Shown: positions 15,511-23,953 of the stretch, piece after piece
Layout: every line of letters starts with the position of its first letter
Numbering within the stretch: position 1 is the stretch's first letter
Translations under genes and position numbers: made by a program
The notes under the pieces: model-generated
The model's database searches: none
What the model saw: the letters and a program-made list of their open reading frames with translations, nothing else
What the model was told of the DNA's origin: nothing
Source: WTGU01 sp965242855
GTDB taxonomy: Bacteria > Pseudomonadota > Alphaproteobacteria > UBA828
Reading direction: 5' to 3'
DNA length: 64,000 bases
Assembly: GCA_965242855.1 (NCBI GenBank)
Contig: OZ251509.1
Coordinates: forward strand, 2,480,001-2,544,000

Positions 15511-17416
15511 GCCGCGCCGCTGCCGCGGAATTGCTGCCGAGAGCCGAGAGCGCCGTGTCGACGATGTGACGAGCCGTCAGCCCGGCATCCTCGTACATGC
15601 CGTCCGGCGTGCCGTGGGCCACGAAGCGATCGGGCAAGGTCATCGGCCGGATCTTGAGGCCGGTATCGAGGAAGCCGGCCAGCGCCAGGAACTGCATCAC
15701 ATGGGCGGCGAAACCGCCGATGGCTCCCTCCTCGACGGTGATCAGCACCTCGTGCTCCCGCGCCAGCGCGCGGATCAGATCCTCGTCCAGGGGTTTCGCG
15801 AAACGCGCGTCGGCGACCGTCGTCGACAGGCCGCGGGCCTGGAGCTCGTCGGCGGCGCGCAGCGCCTCCCGCAGGCGGGCGCCCAGGGAAAGGATCGCAA
15901 TCGCCGTGCCCTCGCGCAGGAGCCGCCCCTTGCCGATCTCCAGCATGGTCGGCGTCTCGGGGAGCGGCAGCCCGGCGCCTTCTCCCCGCGGGTAGCGGAA
16001 GGCGCTGGGGCGGTCGTCGATCATGGCCGCCGTGTGGACCATGTGGACGAGCTCCGCCTCGTCCGCCGCGGCCATGATCACGAAGCCCGGCAGGGTCCCC
16101 AGATAGGTGACGTCGAAGCTGCCCGCGTGGGTCGGCCCGTCGGCGCCCACCAGGCCGGCGCGGTCGATGGCGAAGCGGACCGGAAGCTTCTGGATCGCTA
16201 CGTCGTGCACCACCTGGTCGTAGGCGCGTTGCAGGAAGGTCGAGTAGATCGCGGCGAAAGGCTTCAGGCCTTCCGTCGCGAGCCCGGCGGCGAAGGTCAC
16301 GGCGTGCTGCTCGGCGATGCCTACGTCGAAGATGCGATCCGGATGGGCCTTGGCGAACTTGTCGAGGCCGGTGCCGGACGGCATCGCGGCGGTGAGCGCC
16401 ACGATCGCCGGGTCGCGATCCGCTTCCTTGATCAAGCTCTCGGCGAAGACGCCGGTATAGCTCGGCGCCTTGGCCGCGCTCTTCTTCTGCGCGCCGGTGA
16501 GCACGTCGAACTTGCCGAGCGCGTGGCCGCGGTCCGCCGCGCTCTCGGCGGGCTCGTAGCCCTTGCCCTTGCTGGTCACGACGTGCAGCAGCACCGGCCC
16601 CGGGGTTTCGTCGTTGCGGACGTTGCGCAGAACCGGGATCAGGTGTTCGAGATTGTGGCCGTCGATCGGCCCGATGTAGAAGAACCCGAGCTCCTCGAAG
16701 AGCGTCCCGCCCGTGACCATGCCGCGGGAATATTCCTCCGCCCGCTTCGCCGCCTCGCCCATGGGCCGCGGCAGCTTGCGCGCCCACTGCTTGCCGAGCT
16801 CCCGCAGGCTGCGGAAGGAATGGCTCGACAGAAGCCGCGAGAGATAGGCGTTCAGCGCGCCGACGGCGGGCGCGATCGACATCTTGTTGTCGTTCAGGAT
16901 GACGATGAGCCGGGGTTCCATCGAGCCGGCGTTGTTCATGGCCTCGTAGGCCATGCCGCCGGACATGGCGCCGTCGCCGATGACGCAGACGACGTTGCGC
17001 GATTCGCCCTTCATCCCGCTCGCCACGGCCATGCCGAGGCCGGCCGAGATCGAGGTGGAGGAATGCGCCGCGCCGAAGGGGTCGTAGGCGCTCTCCGACC
17101 GCTTGGTGAAGCCGTAGAGGCCGCCGGGCTGACGTATGGTGCGGATGCGATCGCGCCGCCCGGTGATGATCTTGTGCGGATAGGATTGGTGACCCACGTC
17201 CCAGATCAGGCGGTCGTGGGGCGTGCGGAACACATGGTGGAGGGCGACCGTCAACTCGACCACGCCGAGGCCTGCGCCGAGATGGCCGCCCGTCGCCGAG
17301 ACCGCGTCGATCGTTTCGGCGCGCAGCTCCGCGGCGACTTTCTTGAGCTCCTTGATCGAGAGGCCGCGCAGATCCGCGGGGTCACTCACGCGGTCCAGAT
17401 TCGGCGTCTCCGGCAT
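15503..17416 (-). CDS. dxs: 1-deoxy-D-xylulose-5-phosphate synthase
   Basis: First MEP-pathway enzyme: thiamine-diphosphate-dependent condensation of pyruvate and glyceraldehyde 3-phosphate. It has 637 residues, the normal length. Visible motifs: GHLGAGLGVVELTVALH, the TPP/Mg-binding VIGDGAMSGGMAYEAMNN, then FFYIGPIDGHNLEHL, DVGIAEQHAVTFAAGLA and DRAGLVGADGPTHAG. ATG 17416 has a strong GAGGGAGGA ribosome site; the frame is open further upstream but without family similarity. dxs, shc and hpnG are joined by overlaps, so the precursor-committing enzyme is co-expressed with the hopanoid cyclase. Together with ispH it gives the window both the first and the last MEP enzyme. Confidence 0.96.
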   Translation of the reverse strand: MPETPNLDRVSDPADLRGLSIKELKKVAAELRAETIDAVSATGGHLGAGLGVVELTVALHHVFRTPHDRLIWDVGHQSYPHKIITGRRDRIRTIRQPGGLYGFTKRSESAYDPFGAAHSSTSISAGLGMAVASGMKGESRNVVCVIGDGAMSGGMAYEAMNNAGSMEPRLIVILNDNKMSIAPAVGALNAYLSRLLSSHSFRSLRELGKQWARKLPRPMGEAAKRAEEYSRGMVTGGTLFEELGFFYIGPIDGHNLEHLIPVLRNVRNDETPGPVLLHVVTSKGKGYEPAESAADRGHALGKFDVLTGAQKKSAAKAPSYTGVFAESLIKEADRDPAIVALTAAMPSGTGLDKFAKAHPDRIFDVGIAEQHAVTFAAGLATEGLKPFAAIYSTFLQRAYDQVVHDVAIQKLPVRFAIDRAGLVGADGPTHAGSFDVTYLGTLPGFVIMAAADEAELVHMVHTAAMIDDRPSAFRYPRGEGAGLPLPETPTMLEIGKGRLLREGTAIAILSLGARLREALRAADELQARGLSTTVADARFAKPLDEDLIRALAREHEVLITVEEGAIGGFAAHVMQFLALAGFLDTGLKIRPMTLPDRFVAHGTPDGMYEDAGLTARHIVDTALSALGSNSAAAARRA

Positions 17417-17577
17417 CGTCCTCCCTCGACGGTTCCCGCCGGGCGGCCCGGTCCGATCCTCCCGAATCCGGGCCGCGCGAAGCGTACTACAACGAGCAAC
17501 CGCGTCAAACGGGCTATCGGGGCCGCCGGGCGACCTCCCGGGCACGCGCGCCGGGCTTCGCGCGCCGGAACGGGGCT

Positions 17578-18564
17578 TCAGACGCAGCCGTTGGCCCGGA
17601 ACCAGCGCAGCGCGTCCGCCAAGCCCCGCTCGGCGGGACGCGCCCTGTGGCCCAGGACCCGGGCAGCCTTCGCGGACGAAAAAAACATCGTCTTGCGCGC
17701 CATGCGCAGGCTGTCGCGGGTCAGCCGCGGCTCCCGGCCCATGAAGCGCCCCCAAGCCTCCCCGGCGAGCGCCGCCGGCACCAGCACGCCATGGGGAAGC
17801 CGGACGCGCGGCGCCGGGCGCCCGGCGAGGCGCGCCAGGCATTCGAGGATCTCGCGCAGCGTCAGGTTCTCGCCGCCGAGAATGTAGCGCTCGCCGACGA
17901 CGCCCTTCTCCAGCGCCCGCAGGTGACCCGTCGCGCAGTCGTCGACGTGGACGAGATTGAGGCCGGTATCGACATAGGCCGGCATCCGGCCGGTCGCGAA
18001 GTCGACGACGATCCGCCCGGTGGGCGTCGGCTTGACGTCGCGCGGCCCGACCGGCGCGGACGGGTTGACGATGACCGCCGGCACGCTCTCGTCGCGAACG
18101 AGAGCGCGCACCGCTTCCTCGGCCAGATATTTCGACCGCTTGTAGTGGCCGATCATGGCCGCCTCGGTGACGGGCGTCTCCTCGTCGGCCGGGGACCGGT
18201 CGGCGTTGAGGCCCAAGGTGGCGACGCTCGAGGTGTAGACGATCCGCGACGCCCCGGCGGCGGCGGCGGCGCGGAGCAGGTCACGGCTGCCGTCCACGTT
18301 GGTGCGGTAGATCGCCGGCGGGTCGGGGACCCACAGGCGATAATCCGCGGCCACGTGGAACAGGGTGTCGCAGCCCCGCGCCGCCCGTTCGAGCGAGCGG
18401 CGGTCGGTCAGGTCGCCGGGCGCCTGCTCGATCTCCAAGCCATCGATGTTGCGGGTATCGGCTCCCGGCCGGACGAGTGCGCGCACCGCGCGGCCCGAGT
18501 CGAGCAGCGCGCGCGCGACCGCCGAGCCGAGAAAGCCGGTGGCGCCGGTGACCAGGGCGGTCAC
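17578..18564 (-). CDS. hpnA: Hopanoid-associated sugar epimerase HpnA
   Basis: A 328-residue extended short-chain dehydrogenase. The NAD(P)-binding Rossmann motif is TGATGFLGSAVARAL at the N terminus, and the catalytic Tyr-Lys pair is in GHYKRSKYLAEEAV; the preceding VYTSSVATLGLN carries the Ser. NPSAPVGPRDVKPTPTGRIV is a typical HpnA stretch. The precise reaction of HpnA in hopanoid head-group formation is not settled. A GTG at 18564 overlaps the stop of the upstream CDP-alcohol phosphatidyltransferase by 4 bp. It ends 161 bases before dxs; the spacer (17417-17577) shows no gene. Confidence 0.88.
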   Translation of the reverse strand: MTALVTGATGFLGSAVARALLDSGRAVRALVRPGADTRNIDGLEIEQAPGDLTDRRSLERAARGCDTLFHVAADYRLWVPDPPAIYRTNVDGSRDLLRAAAAAGASRIVYTSSVATLGLNADRSPADEETPVTEAAMIGHYKRSKYLAEEAVRALVRDESVPAVIVNPSAPVGPRDVKPTPTGRIVVDFATGRMPAYVDTGLNLVHVDDCATGHLRALEKGVVGERYILGGENLTLREILECLARLAGRPAPRVRLPHGVLVPAALAGEAWGRFMGREPRLTRDSLRMARKTMFFSSAKAARVLGHRARPAERGLADALRWFRANGCV

Positions 18565-19232
18565 GACGATTCTCCCGGCCGCCTGCCGAAGAGCAGGGCG
18601 CGCTCGCGCCAGGCGACCCACAGGGCGTAGAGCGGCGTCAGCCCGACTCCGGCGAGCAGCAGCACGATCAGGCCGCCGCACCAGGTGATCGGGCCGACGA
18701 AATACATCACGTCCTCCAGGTGGAAGCCCTTGTATTGCGGCTGCCGCGCCAGCCGGGCGCCTGCGCGCCGCTCGATCCGCCCGAACATAAGGAACAGCGC
18801 CGAGACGGACACTCCGGCGACGAGGCCGAGGAACGGCGCCCAACCGCCGATCCAGCTCCCGCGCAGGCCGAAGCCGATCGAAACGAACAGGGCGACATGG
18901 ATGAAGGCGTCGCAGGCATTGTCGTAGTGGTGGCCGAAACGGCTCGACTTGCCCGAGAGTCGCGCGAGCTCGCCGTCCATGTGGTCGACGAAGTTCGAAG
19001 CCATGAAGAGCCCGGCGGCGTAGAGGATTTCCGGCCGCGTGCCCATGGCGAACAGGCCGCAGGCCGCGAGGCCCAGGAGAAGCCGGAAGGTGGTGACGTG
19101 GTTCGGCGTGACCGGCGTGCGGGCGAGCGGCCGGACGATGAGGCGCGCCAGCCGCTGATCCCATGCCGCCGGACGCGCCGCGCTTCCGCCGGCGGACACG
19201 GCGCCGGGCGCCGCTGCGTTGCGCTCGGCCAT
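18561..19232 (-). CDS. CDP-alcohol phosphatidyltransferase family protein
   Basis: A 223-residue multi-spanning membrane enzyme. The family motif DxxDGxxARx8GxxxDxxxD is perfect: DHMDGELARLSGKSSRFGHH and then YDNACD. Such enzymes displace CMP from a CDP-linked donor with an alcohol acceptor, making phospholipids or phosphodiester lipids. ATG 19232 gives a cytosolic N-terminal lead (MAERNAAAPG) before PVTPNHVTTFRLLLG. It is joined by a 4-bp overlap to hpnA and is divergent from a nucleotidyltransferase gene 104 bases away, so these three may build an activated head group for a lipid. Product unknown; not PgsA-like enough to assign to phosphatidylglycerol synthesis. Confidence 0.85.
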   Translation of the reverse strand: MAERNAAAPGAVSAGGSAARPAAWDQRLARLIVRPLARTPVTPNHVTTFRLLLGLAACGLFAMGTRPEILYAAGLFMASNFVDHMDGELARLSGKSSRFGHHYDNACDAFIHVALFVSIGFGLRGSWIGGWAPFLGLVAGVSVSALFLMFGRIERRAGARLARQPQYKGFHLEDVMYFVGPITWCGGLIVLLLAGVGLTPLYALWVAWRERALLFGRRPGESS

Positions 19233-19239
19233 GGCGCGT

Positions 19240-19267
19240 CTTATAGCGTGCGGCCGGGCCGTGACAA
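19240..19267 (-). promoter_or_regulatory. Promoter of the CDP-alcohol transferase-hpnA operon
   Basis: On the minus strand TTGTCA (19267-19262), 16-nt spacer, TATAAG (19245-19240). The expected start site is at or just before the ATG at 19232, so the transcript would be leaderless or nearly so. An 11-base direct repeat CGCGCGGCCAA at 19272 and 19297 lies just upstream and could be an operator for either divergent gene. Confidence 0.5.
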
Positions 19268-19336
19268 CCACCGCGCGGCCAAACCGTGGTCACTATCGCG
19301 CGGCCAAGCTGCGACAACACCGGACTCCGCGCTCGA

Positions 19337-20071
19337 ATGCGTGCCGTCATGCTCGCCGCCGGCATCGGCCGGCGCCTGGGGATCATGAAGCCGAAGGTGC
19401 TGCTGCGCATCGGCGGGCGCACCCTGCTGGAGCGCCATCTGGCTGTTCTCTCGGCGCTCGGCGTAGGTCCGCCGACCGTCGCCATCGGTTACGAGGCTCT
19501 CGCGGTCGAACGCGCGCTCGCGGCGCTCGGGCGGACGGACGTCGCGACCGTCCTCAACCCGGACTACGAAGCGGGCAGCATCGTCACGCTGTGGCGCCTG
19601 CGCGAGGCCCTGACGGCGGGCGGCGACGTCCTCCTGATGGACGGCGACGTGCTCTACGATCACCGCGTCCTGGCCCCCCTGCTCTCCACGCGCCACGCAG
19701 ATTGCCTCCTGGTCGACCGCGCCTTCGAGCCGGGCGCTGAGCCGGTCAAGCTCGGCCTCCGAGATGGCGCGCCGGCCGATTTCGGCAAGACGCTTGATCC
19801 GGGGTTCGCGCCGTATGGCGAATCGGTCGGCTTCTTCCGCCTGAGCGAGGCGACCGCGCGGCGCCTCGTCGCCGAAGCCGGGCGGGCGCTCGAGGAAGGC
19901 GGCGCGGAGCGCCCCATGGAAGACGCCTTGCGCGCCGTCCTCCGCACCGCCGCACCACCCTTCGGCTTCGAGGACGTGACCGGCCTCCCCTGGATAGAAA
20001 TCGACTTCCCCAAAGACGTGAAGCGCGCGGAAACCGAGGTCCTGCCCCGCCTCCTGGCGCGCGACCGCTGA
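19337..20071 (+). CDS. NTP transferase domain protein (sugar/alcohol-phosphate nucleotidyltransferase)
   Basis: A 244-residue nucleotidyltransferase with the N-terminal signature MRAVMLAAGIGRRLGIMKPK and the metal-binding LLMDGDVLYD. The late WIEIDFPKDVKRAE is typical of phosphocholine or inositol-phosphate cytidylyltransferase relatives, where an Asp binds the second metal. It would form an NDP- (probably CDP-) activated head group. ATG 19337 was chosen because the nucleotide-binding motif starts there; an upstream in-frame GTG/ATG region is not conserved. It is divergent from the CDP-alcohol phosphatidyltransferase gene, a natural functional partner. Substrate unknown. Confidence 0.82.
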   Translation: MRAVMLAAGIGRRLGIMKPKVLLRIGGRTLLERHLAVLSALGVGPPTVAIGYEALAVERALAALGRTDVATVLNPDYEAGSIVTLWRLREALTAGGDVLLMDGDVLYDHRVLAPLLSTRHADCLLVDRAFEPGAEPVKLGLRDGAPADFGKTLDPGFAPYGESVGFFRLSEATARRLVAEAGRALEEGGAERPMEDALRAVLRTAAPPFGFEDVTGLPWIEIDFPKDVKRAETEVLPRLLARDR

Positions 20072-20365
20072 ACGCTCTCTCGGTGTGCGAGCCTCTCCAG
20101 GCCCGCTGTTTCTTTTCTCGCTTACCCCTGACAGTCACCCAATGGAATGCGAGGTTTTCTCGATATTCCCAACCGGAATGTCATGGCGCCGCCGATCGTC
20201 CGGCCCGTTCTTTGCATGACTTCCCGATCTTAGATGCGCTATCTCCTCCCCCCAGGGGGGAGGCCAGGAGGGGGAGCCGCAGAGACACGCTATCGCGTGC
20301 CGACGGACATTAGCGGCGCATCGAGTGGGAACGCGCCTTCGCGCGGCGCAGATAAAGCCGCGGAG
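20072..20365. other. Spacer between convergent genes, with one G-rich palindrome
   Basis: No gene seen. The first half is less GC-rich than its surroundings (TTTCTTTTCTCGC, TTTTCTCGATATTC). At 20245-20263 lies the palindrome CCTCCCCCCAGGGGGGAGG, of the same type as the ones at 3139-3240. Confidence 0.7.
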
Positions 20366-20851
20366 TCATTGCAGGACGAACCATTGCCCGGCGTCGTTCC
20401 AGCAGGCGAAGGCCGGCTTGAGGCCGCCTTCCAGCGGGCGGCATGCGTGGGCTTCGCGGATGGCGCCGGTGCGTTGGGCTCCCGTGTCCGCGCCCGCCGC
20501 ACTGCCAAACCACGAGCTACCGCCGGGCGGCGCCGTTGCGAAGCCCGGAACCGGGGTCTGCTGACTGTGGCCGAGTCGGTGCCCAGACCGTATCTCGTAG
20601 CCCCGGTTGGCGCGGTCAAGGCTACGCCCGATGTCGGCGCCGACGGCGACCCCGATGAGGGTTCCCGCGGCGGTGGCGAGCACTTGGCCCGAACCGCCTC
20701 CGATGTCCTTGCCGACGAAGGCGCCGCCCACGGCCCCGCCGAGCGCGCCAACCGCTTCGCGCGGCCCCGCGGCATCGGACAGGCACCCGCCGAGCGGGAG
20801 CGCCAAGGCCAGTAGCAGCGTCGCGGCGATGCGGAGCGTCCGCCGCCCCAT
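20366..20851 (-). CDS. Glycine-zipper lipoprotein
   Basis: A 161-residue lipoprotein. The signal peptide MGRRTLRIAATLLLALALPLGGC ends in an LGGC lipobox. Two glycine-zipper stretches follow (AVGALGGAVGGAFVGKDIGGG and TAAGTLIGVAVGADIGRSLDRA), as in the 17-kDa surface antigen/Rickettsia-type 2TM domain. The C-terminal half has three cysteines or so and aromatic residues (EAHACRPLEGGLKPAFACWNDAGQWFVLQ). It follows the CsgG-like gene by 4 bases on the same strand, as the last gene of the LpoB operon. A role in outer-membrane structure is likely; no exact function is known. Confidence 0.75.
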   Translation of the reverse strand: MGRRTLRIAATLLLALALPLGGCLSDAAGPREAVGALGGAVGGAFVGKDIGGGSGQVLATAAGTLIGVAVGADIGRSLDRANRGYEIRSGHRLGHSQQTPVPGFATAPPGGSSWFGSAAGADTGAQRTGAIREAHACRPLEGGLKPAFACWNDAGQWFVLQ

Positions 20852-20855
20852 GGCG

Positions 20856-21821
20856 TCAGGCCGCCTCGTTGCCAGCCGCAAACACCCGCGCCAGCGCCTC
20901 CATGGCCTGGGCGGCGAGGATGCGCCCCATCCGTTCGAGATCGACCTTCCGGTCCTTCTCGACCTGGACGTATCCGCCCCGGACGGCGGTCCACTTCTTC
21001 CCGCGTTCGCCCTCGAACACCGAGTCGTCGAGATCGACGCCCTCGACCGGGACGTAACCGCCCTGGGTAGCAGCCCATCCCTTCCTGGCGTTCTTCCTCT
21101 CAAACGTCGCGTCGTTGAAGAAACTCGCCTGAATCCTCCCCGTCTTCACGTCGACGACCGAAACGTGAAAGAAGGTCCCGGTCGTGGACTCGCCCGAGGG
21201 GGAGAGCGCGATCTGGATCAGGAGGTCGGCATGCTCCATCAACGCGGCCGTCTCGACCAATTGCCGGTCCGCGACGTTTCCAGCCGGATCGTCGGCGAGC
21301 GCGCTCCGGGCTTCCGTCAGCCGCATGACCGCGGCGCGGTCGACCACGGCCGCGCCCGATTCGATCAGGGGGGTGAGAAAGCTGGTCTGGAACTTGAACC
21401 CGGCGATTTCCGACAAAGGCTCCGGGCGCGCTCCCTCCCGCCGGATCTCGAGGCTCGCCGTCCAGCCGCCCCTGTCGCGCTCCCGCGAGGTCTTGCCGGC
21501 CTCATCCTTCCGGACGTCGCGGCCGCCTTCGACGACGAGTCGGCTTTCCGCCTCCATCTCGCGCAGGCGGTCGTCGAAGAGGCGGTTCCAGAACACGGCC
21601 AGACGCGGGGAACCGGCCTGTCGGTACGCACGGCGAAAAGCGTCGCGCGCCGCGGCCGACGGAATTGCCGTCCGGCGAACCTCCTCGGCAGGTTCCAGAA
21701 CCGTCGGCGTTCCCGACCGGTAGAGATTCTTCCCGCTGTCTTCTGCCGCTGCGGCCGCGACGCAGAAGACGGCGATGCCCGCGAGTGCGGCGAGCGGGCG
21801 CGAAACGGGGCGCAGCGTCAC
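20856..21821 (-). CDS. Secreted LpoB/CsgG-like protein
   Basis: A 321-residue exported protein with a Sec signal peptide (VTLRPVSRPLAALAGIAVFCVAAAAA). The central segment FLTPLIESGAAVVDRAAVMRL followed by LVETAALMEHADLLIQIALS resembles the CsgG/LpoB fold, where a strand pair ends in a V(V)DR turn. Near the C terminus the 15-residue stretches RKGWAATQGGYVPVE and GKKWTAVRGGYVQVE are an imperfect internal repeat. The GTG at 21821 overlaps the stop of the YcfL-like gene by 4 bp. I do not recognise a named family. It is encoded with LpoB and YcfL homologues, suggesting a periplasmic envelope role. Confidence 0.65.
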   Translation of the reverse strand: MTLRPVSRPLAALAGIAVFCVAAAAAEDSGKNLYRSGTPTVLEPAEEVRRTAIPSAAARDAFRRAYRQAGSPRLAVFWNRLFDDRLREMEAESRLVVEGGRDVRKDEAGKTSRERDRGGWTASLEIRREGARPEPLSEIAGFKFQTSFLTPLIESGAAVVDRAAVMRLTEARSALADDPAGNVADRQLVETAALMEHADLLIQIALSPSGESTTGTFFHVSVVDVKTGRIQASFFNDATFERKNARKGWAATQGGYVPVEGVDLDDSVFEGERGKKWTAVRGGYVQVEKDRKVDLERMGRILAAQAMEALARVFAAGNEAA

Positions 21822-22324
21822 CGGCCTTCCCGGAGCTCGATCAGGTAGCTTTCGACGGCCGCGCCGGCGGTCGAGCGCGCCGAATAGCTCCCCAGTGCCC
21901 GCGCCGGAAGATGGACTCGGCTCCAGGCCGTGACCGGCTCGGCGTCCGCCTGCCCGGCATCGAGGAAATGGGTGCGTCCCTCGACCTGTAACGGGTAATC
22001 GGTGCAGTTCACGAGCCGGGCGAAGACCTCGATGTCGCCGCCTTCGGCCCGTCTCGCGTTGTTCACCTGCACCATGATCTTGTTGGTGATGGCCATGTCC
22101 GTGATGTTCACGGCGTTCAGCGGTATGTGCGTGATCGATCCGGGAATCTGCGACACCAGGATCGGCCCCTCGAGTGGCGCGGCGTGTTTGACGGCGCGGA
22201 AGTCGCATTGTGGCTTCGGCGGCACGTGCGCCGGGTGCTGGCACGCCGCGACCGCCAGCGCGGCGAGGAGCGCTGGAAGGATGCGCACCCTGCAAACGCC
22301 TTTCCCGCTTGCCGCGGCCCTCAT
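21818..22324 (-). CDS. YcfL-like (DUF1425) lipoprotein
   Basis: A 168-residue lipoprotein with lipobox VAAC (ILPALLAALAVAAC). The sequence from ILVSQIPGSITHIPLNAVNITDM through FARLVNCTDYPLQVEGRTHFLD and AYS-type end matches the DUF1425/YcfL pattern, in which a small immunoglobulin-like domain follows the lipid anchor. In enteric bacteria ycfL sits next to lpoB, and the same pairing holds here with lpoB two genes upstream. ATG 22324 overlaps the stop of the COG3014-like gene by 4 bp; a GTG at 22288 would give a shorter signal peptide. Function unknown. Confidence 0.75.
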   Translation of the reverse strand: MRAAASGKGVCRVRILPALLAALAVAACQHPAHVPPKPQCDFRAVKHAAPLEGPILVSQIPGSITHIPLNAVNITDMAITNKIMVQVNNARRAEGGDIEVFARLVNCTDYPLQVEGRTHFLDAGQADAEPVTAWSRVHLPARALGSYSARSTAGAAVESYLIELREGR

Positions 22325-23937
22325 TGTTCGATTGCCTCAAGGCGGGCGATGAAATCGGCGGGAGGGAAGTTGAACATGGCATTCTTCCCCCAGGTTTTTC
22401 CTCGAACAACAAGAACGTTTTCCCTGAATTCACCGACCCCATATGCATCCCAATATCCGGAAGTAAAGGGGGCGCTCTGCGATTCTCTCAATATGACCTT
22501 TCCTTCCTCTACGCGCCAATCGTTAAATGACCATTTCCCTCCACCATGCCCTCCGAGGGCAACAGAAATAGGAGTATACTTCCCGGACCGGGAGAATGAA
22601 ATTTCGATTTCTCTAGTCTTACGAGCCCCAAAAGCATTACTACGATGATTTATATCTCCCCTATAGGTTTTTCCGGCGACCCTTTCCCATATATCGTCGG
22701 TGGAGGCGCCGTCTTGCGACCGGGCCCAGACGACCGCGCAGGCCTCGTCACCGCCGCGATGCGTCGGCCGGGCGTTCGCCGAGCCGTCGTCGAATTCCAC
22801 CTCCGGCATGGAGACGGAGTCATCCCGACGATAGGTGCCGTAAGCCACCTTCTCCGGCAGGTTGTCCCACTGGCGCGTATCGGCGGCCGTCTCGGTGGCG
22901 CTCGATGCGGCACCCGCGATCATTGAAACCAAGCCGGCAACCGCCCCGACCCCGGCCATCGCCCCGGCTAGATCCCGGTCGCCCAGCGCCGCGGCGGACC
23001 CCGTGGCGGCGATGGCCGCCGTCGAGACCGCCATCCCCACTTCCGCCACGTCTTCGGCAGATTCCTTGAAGTGCGCCTTCCCCTCGAGAACGAAATCGAA
23101 TTCCCGCTTGCCCCGCGTCACCGCCTGCCGAAGGACGCTCTCGCCGTTGGCGAGCGGCTCGGCGTGCCCATCCAGGCGGACGGCAGCGGATTCCGGACCG
23201 GCCTTCGCGTTACCCCTGATCTTCAGAAGCTCGCCGTGCTCACCCGCCGCGTATTTGACCGGTGCATAGCCGAGCTCGGCCAGCACCAGCAGGTTGTCCG
23301 ATGCGTCTGGGATGCCTAGCGCGTGATTATGCGACCTCGCCAGCGCGTAGGCGTCCCTCGCGAGAGCCATGTCGCCGTTGCACTGTGAGGCCCATCCCCT
23401 CAGATAGTCCAGCAGCGCGAAGTCCTCCAGGTATTCCTCCTGTTCTGCCAGAGTGTCTTGAAGGATGCCGGACGTGAAACTGGCGCGAGCGTTCTCGTAG
23501 TCGCCCTCCTTCAGGTAGAGAATGCCCCGATAGTAGTAGGCCATGGCACGCTCGTAAGGTTCACCGCGGAACACTTTCCTGTCCTCGGCGTTGAACAGGC
23601 TGCGGGCCTTCGCGGCCTCTTCGTCGCCGCCGTATAGCGTCTCGATGGTCAGCAACGCCTCGTCGAACGTCCGTGCGGCCAGTTGGTCATGCCCCAATTC
23701 CATCGCGGCCACGCCTGCACGCAGGTTGTTCAACACGTGGTTACGCTCGCCTTCCGCGACGAGCCTCGTGAACAAGGGGTGTAGCTCCTCCGGCTTGTCT
23801 TGGAGATGGGCGACGAGTTGCTTCTCGTCGATCTGGTGCAGAGAGTAAGTGGCCCCGCACCCCGACAGGACGAATGCGATGGCGAAGAGAAACCCGAGGC
23901 TTCGTTTCACGGCTTTTCCGCTCGAATGTTTCGACAA
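22321..23937 (-). CDS. TPR-containing lipoprotein, COG3014-like
   Basis: A 538-residue lipoprotein with lipobox LSGC (SLGFLFAIAFVLSGC). TPR-like helices occupy about residues 45-230 (for example GVAAMELGHDQLAARTFDEA, YYYRGILYLKEGDYENARASF), followed by a beta-rich domain and a Gly/Ala-rich hydrophobic stretch (VGMAVSTAAIAATGSAAALG). This architecture matches COG3014 proteins, commonly encoded next to LpoB. A TTG at 23937 is taken as start because GAGGGAG stands 9 bases ahead, just past the lpoB stop; a GTG at 23910 is the alternative. The 3' third (about 22330-22680) has visibly lower GC than its neighbours, a sign of different origin for the C-terminal domain. Confidence 0.72.
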   Translation of the reverse strand: MSKHSSGKAVKRSLGFLFAIAFVLSGCGATYSLHQIDEKQLVAHLQDKPEELHPLFTRLVAEGERNHVLNNLRAGVAAMELGHDQLAARTFDEALLTIETLYGGDEEAAKARSLFNAEDRKVFRGEPYERAMAYYYRGILYLKEGDYENARASFTSGILQDTLAEQEEYLEDFALLDYLRGWASQCNGDMALARDAYALARSHNHALGIPDASDNLLVLAELGYAPVKYAAGEHGELLKIRGNAKAGPESAAVRLDGHAEPLANGESVLRQAVTRGKREFDFVLEGKAHFKESAEDVAEVGMAVSTAAIAATGSAAALGDRDLAGAMAGVGAVAGLVSMIAGAASSATETAADTRQWDNLPEKVAYGTYRRDDSVSMPEVEFDDGSANARPTHRGGDEACAVVWARSQDGASTDDIWERVAGKTYRGDINHRSNAFGARKTREIEISFSRSGKYTPISVALGGHGGGKWSFNDWRVEEGKVILRESQSAPFTSGYWDAYGVGEFRENVLVVRGKTWGKNAMFNFPPADFIARLEAIEQ

Positions 23938-23953
23938 TTTCCGGATCTCCCTC

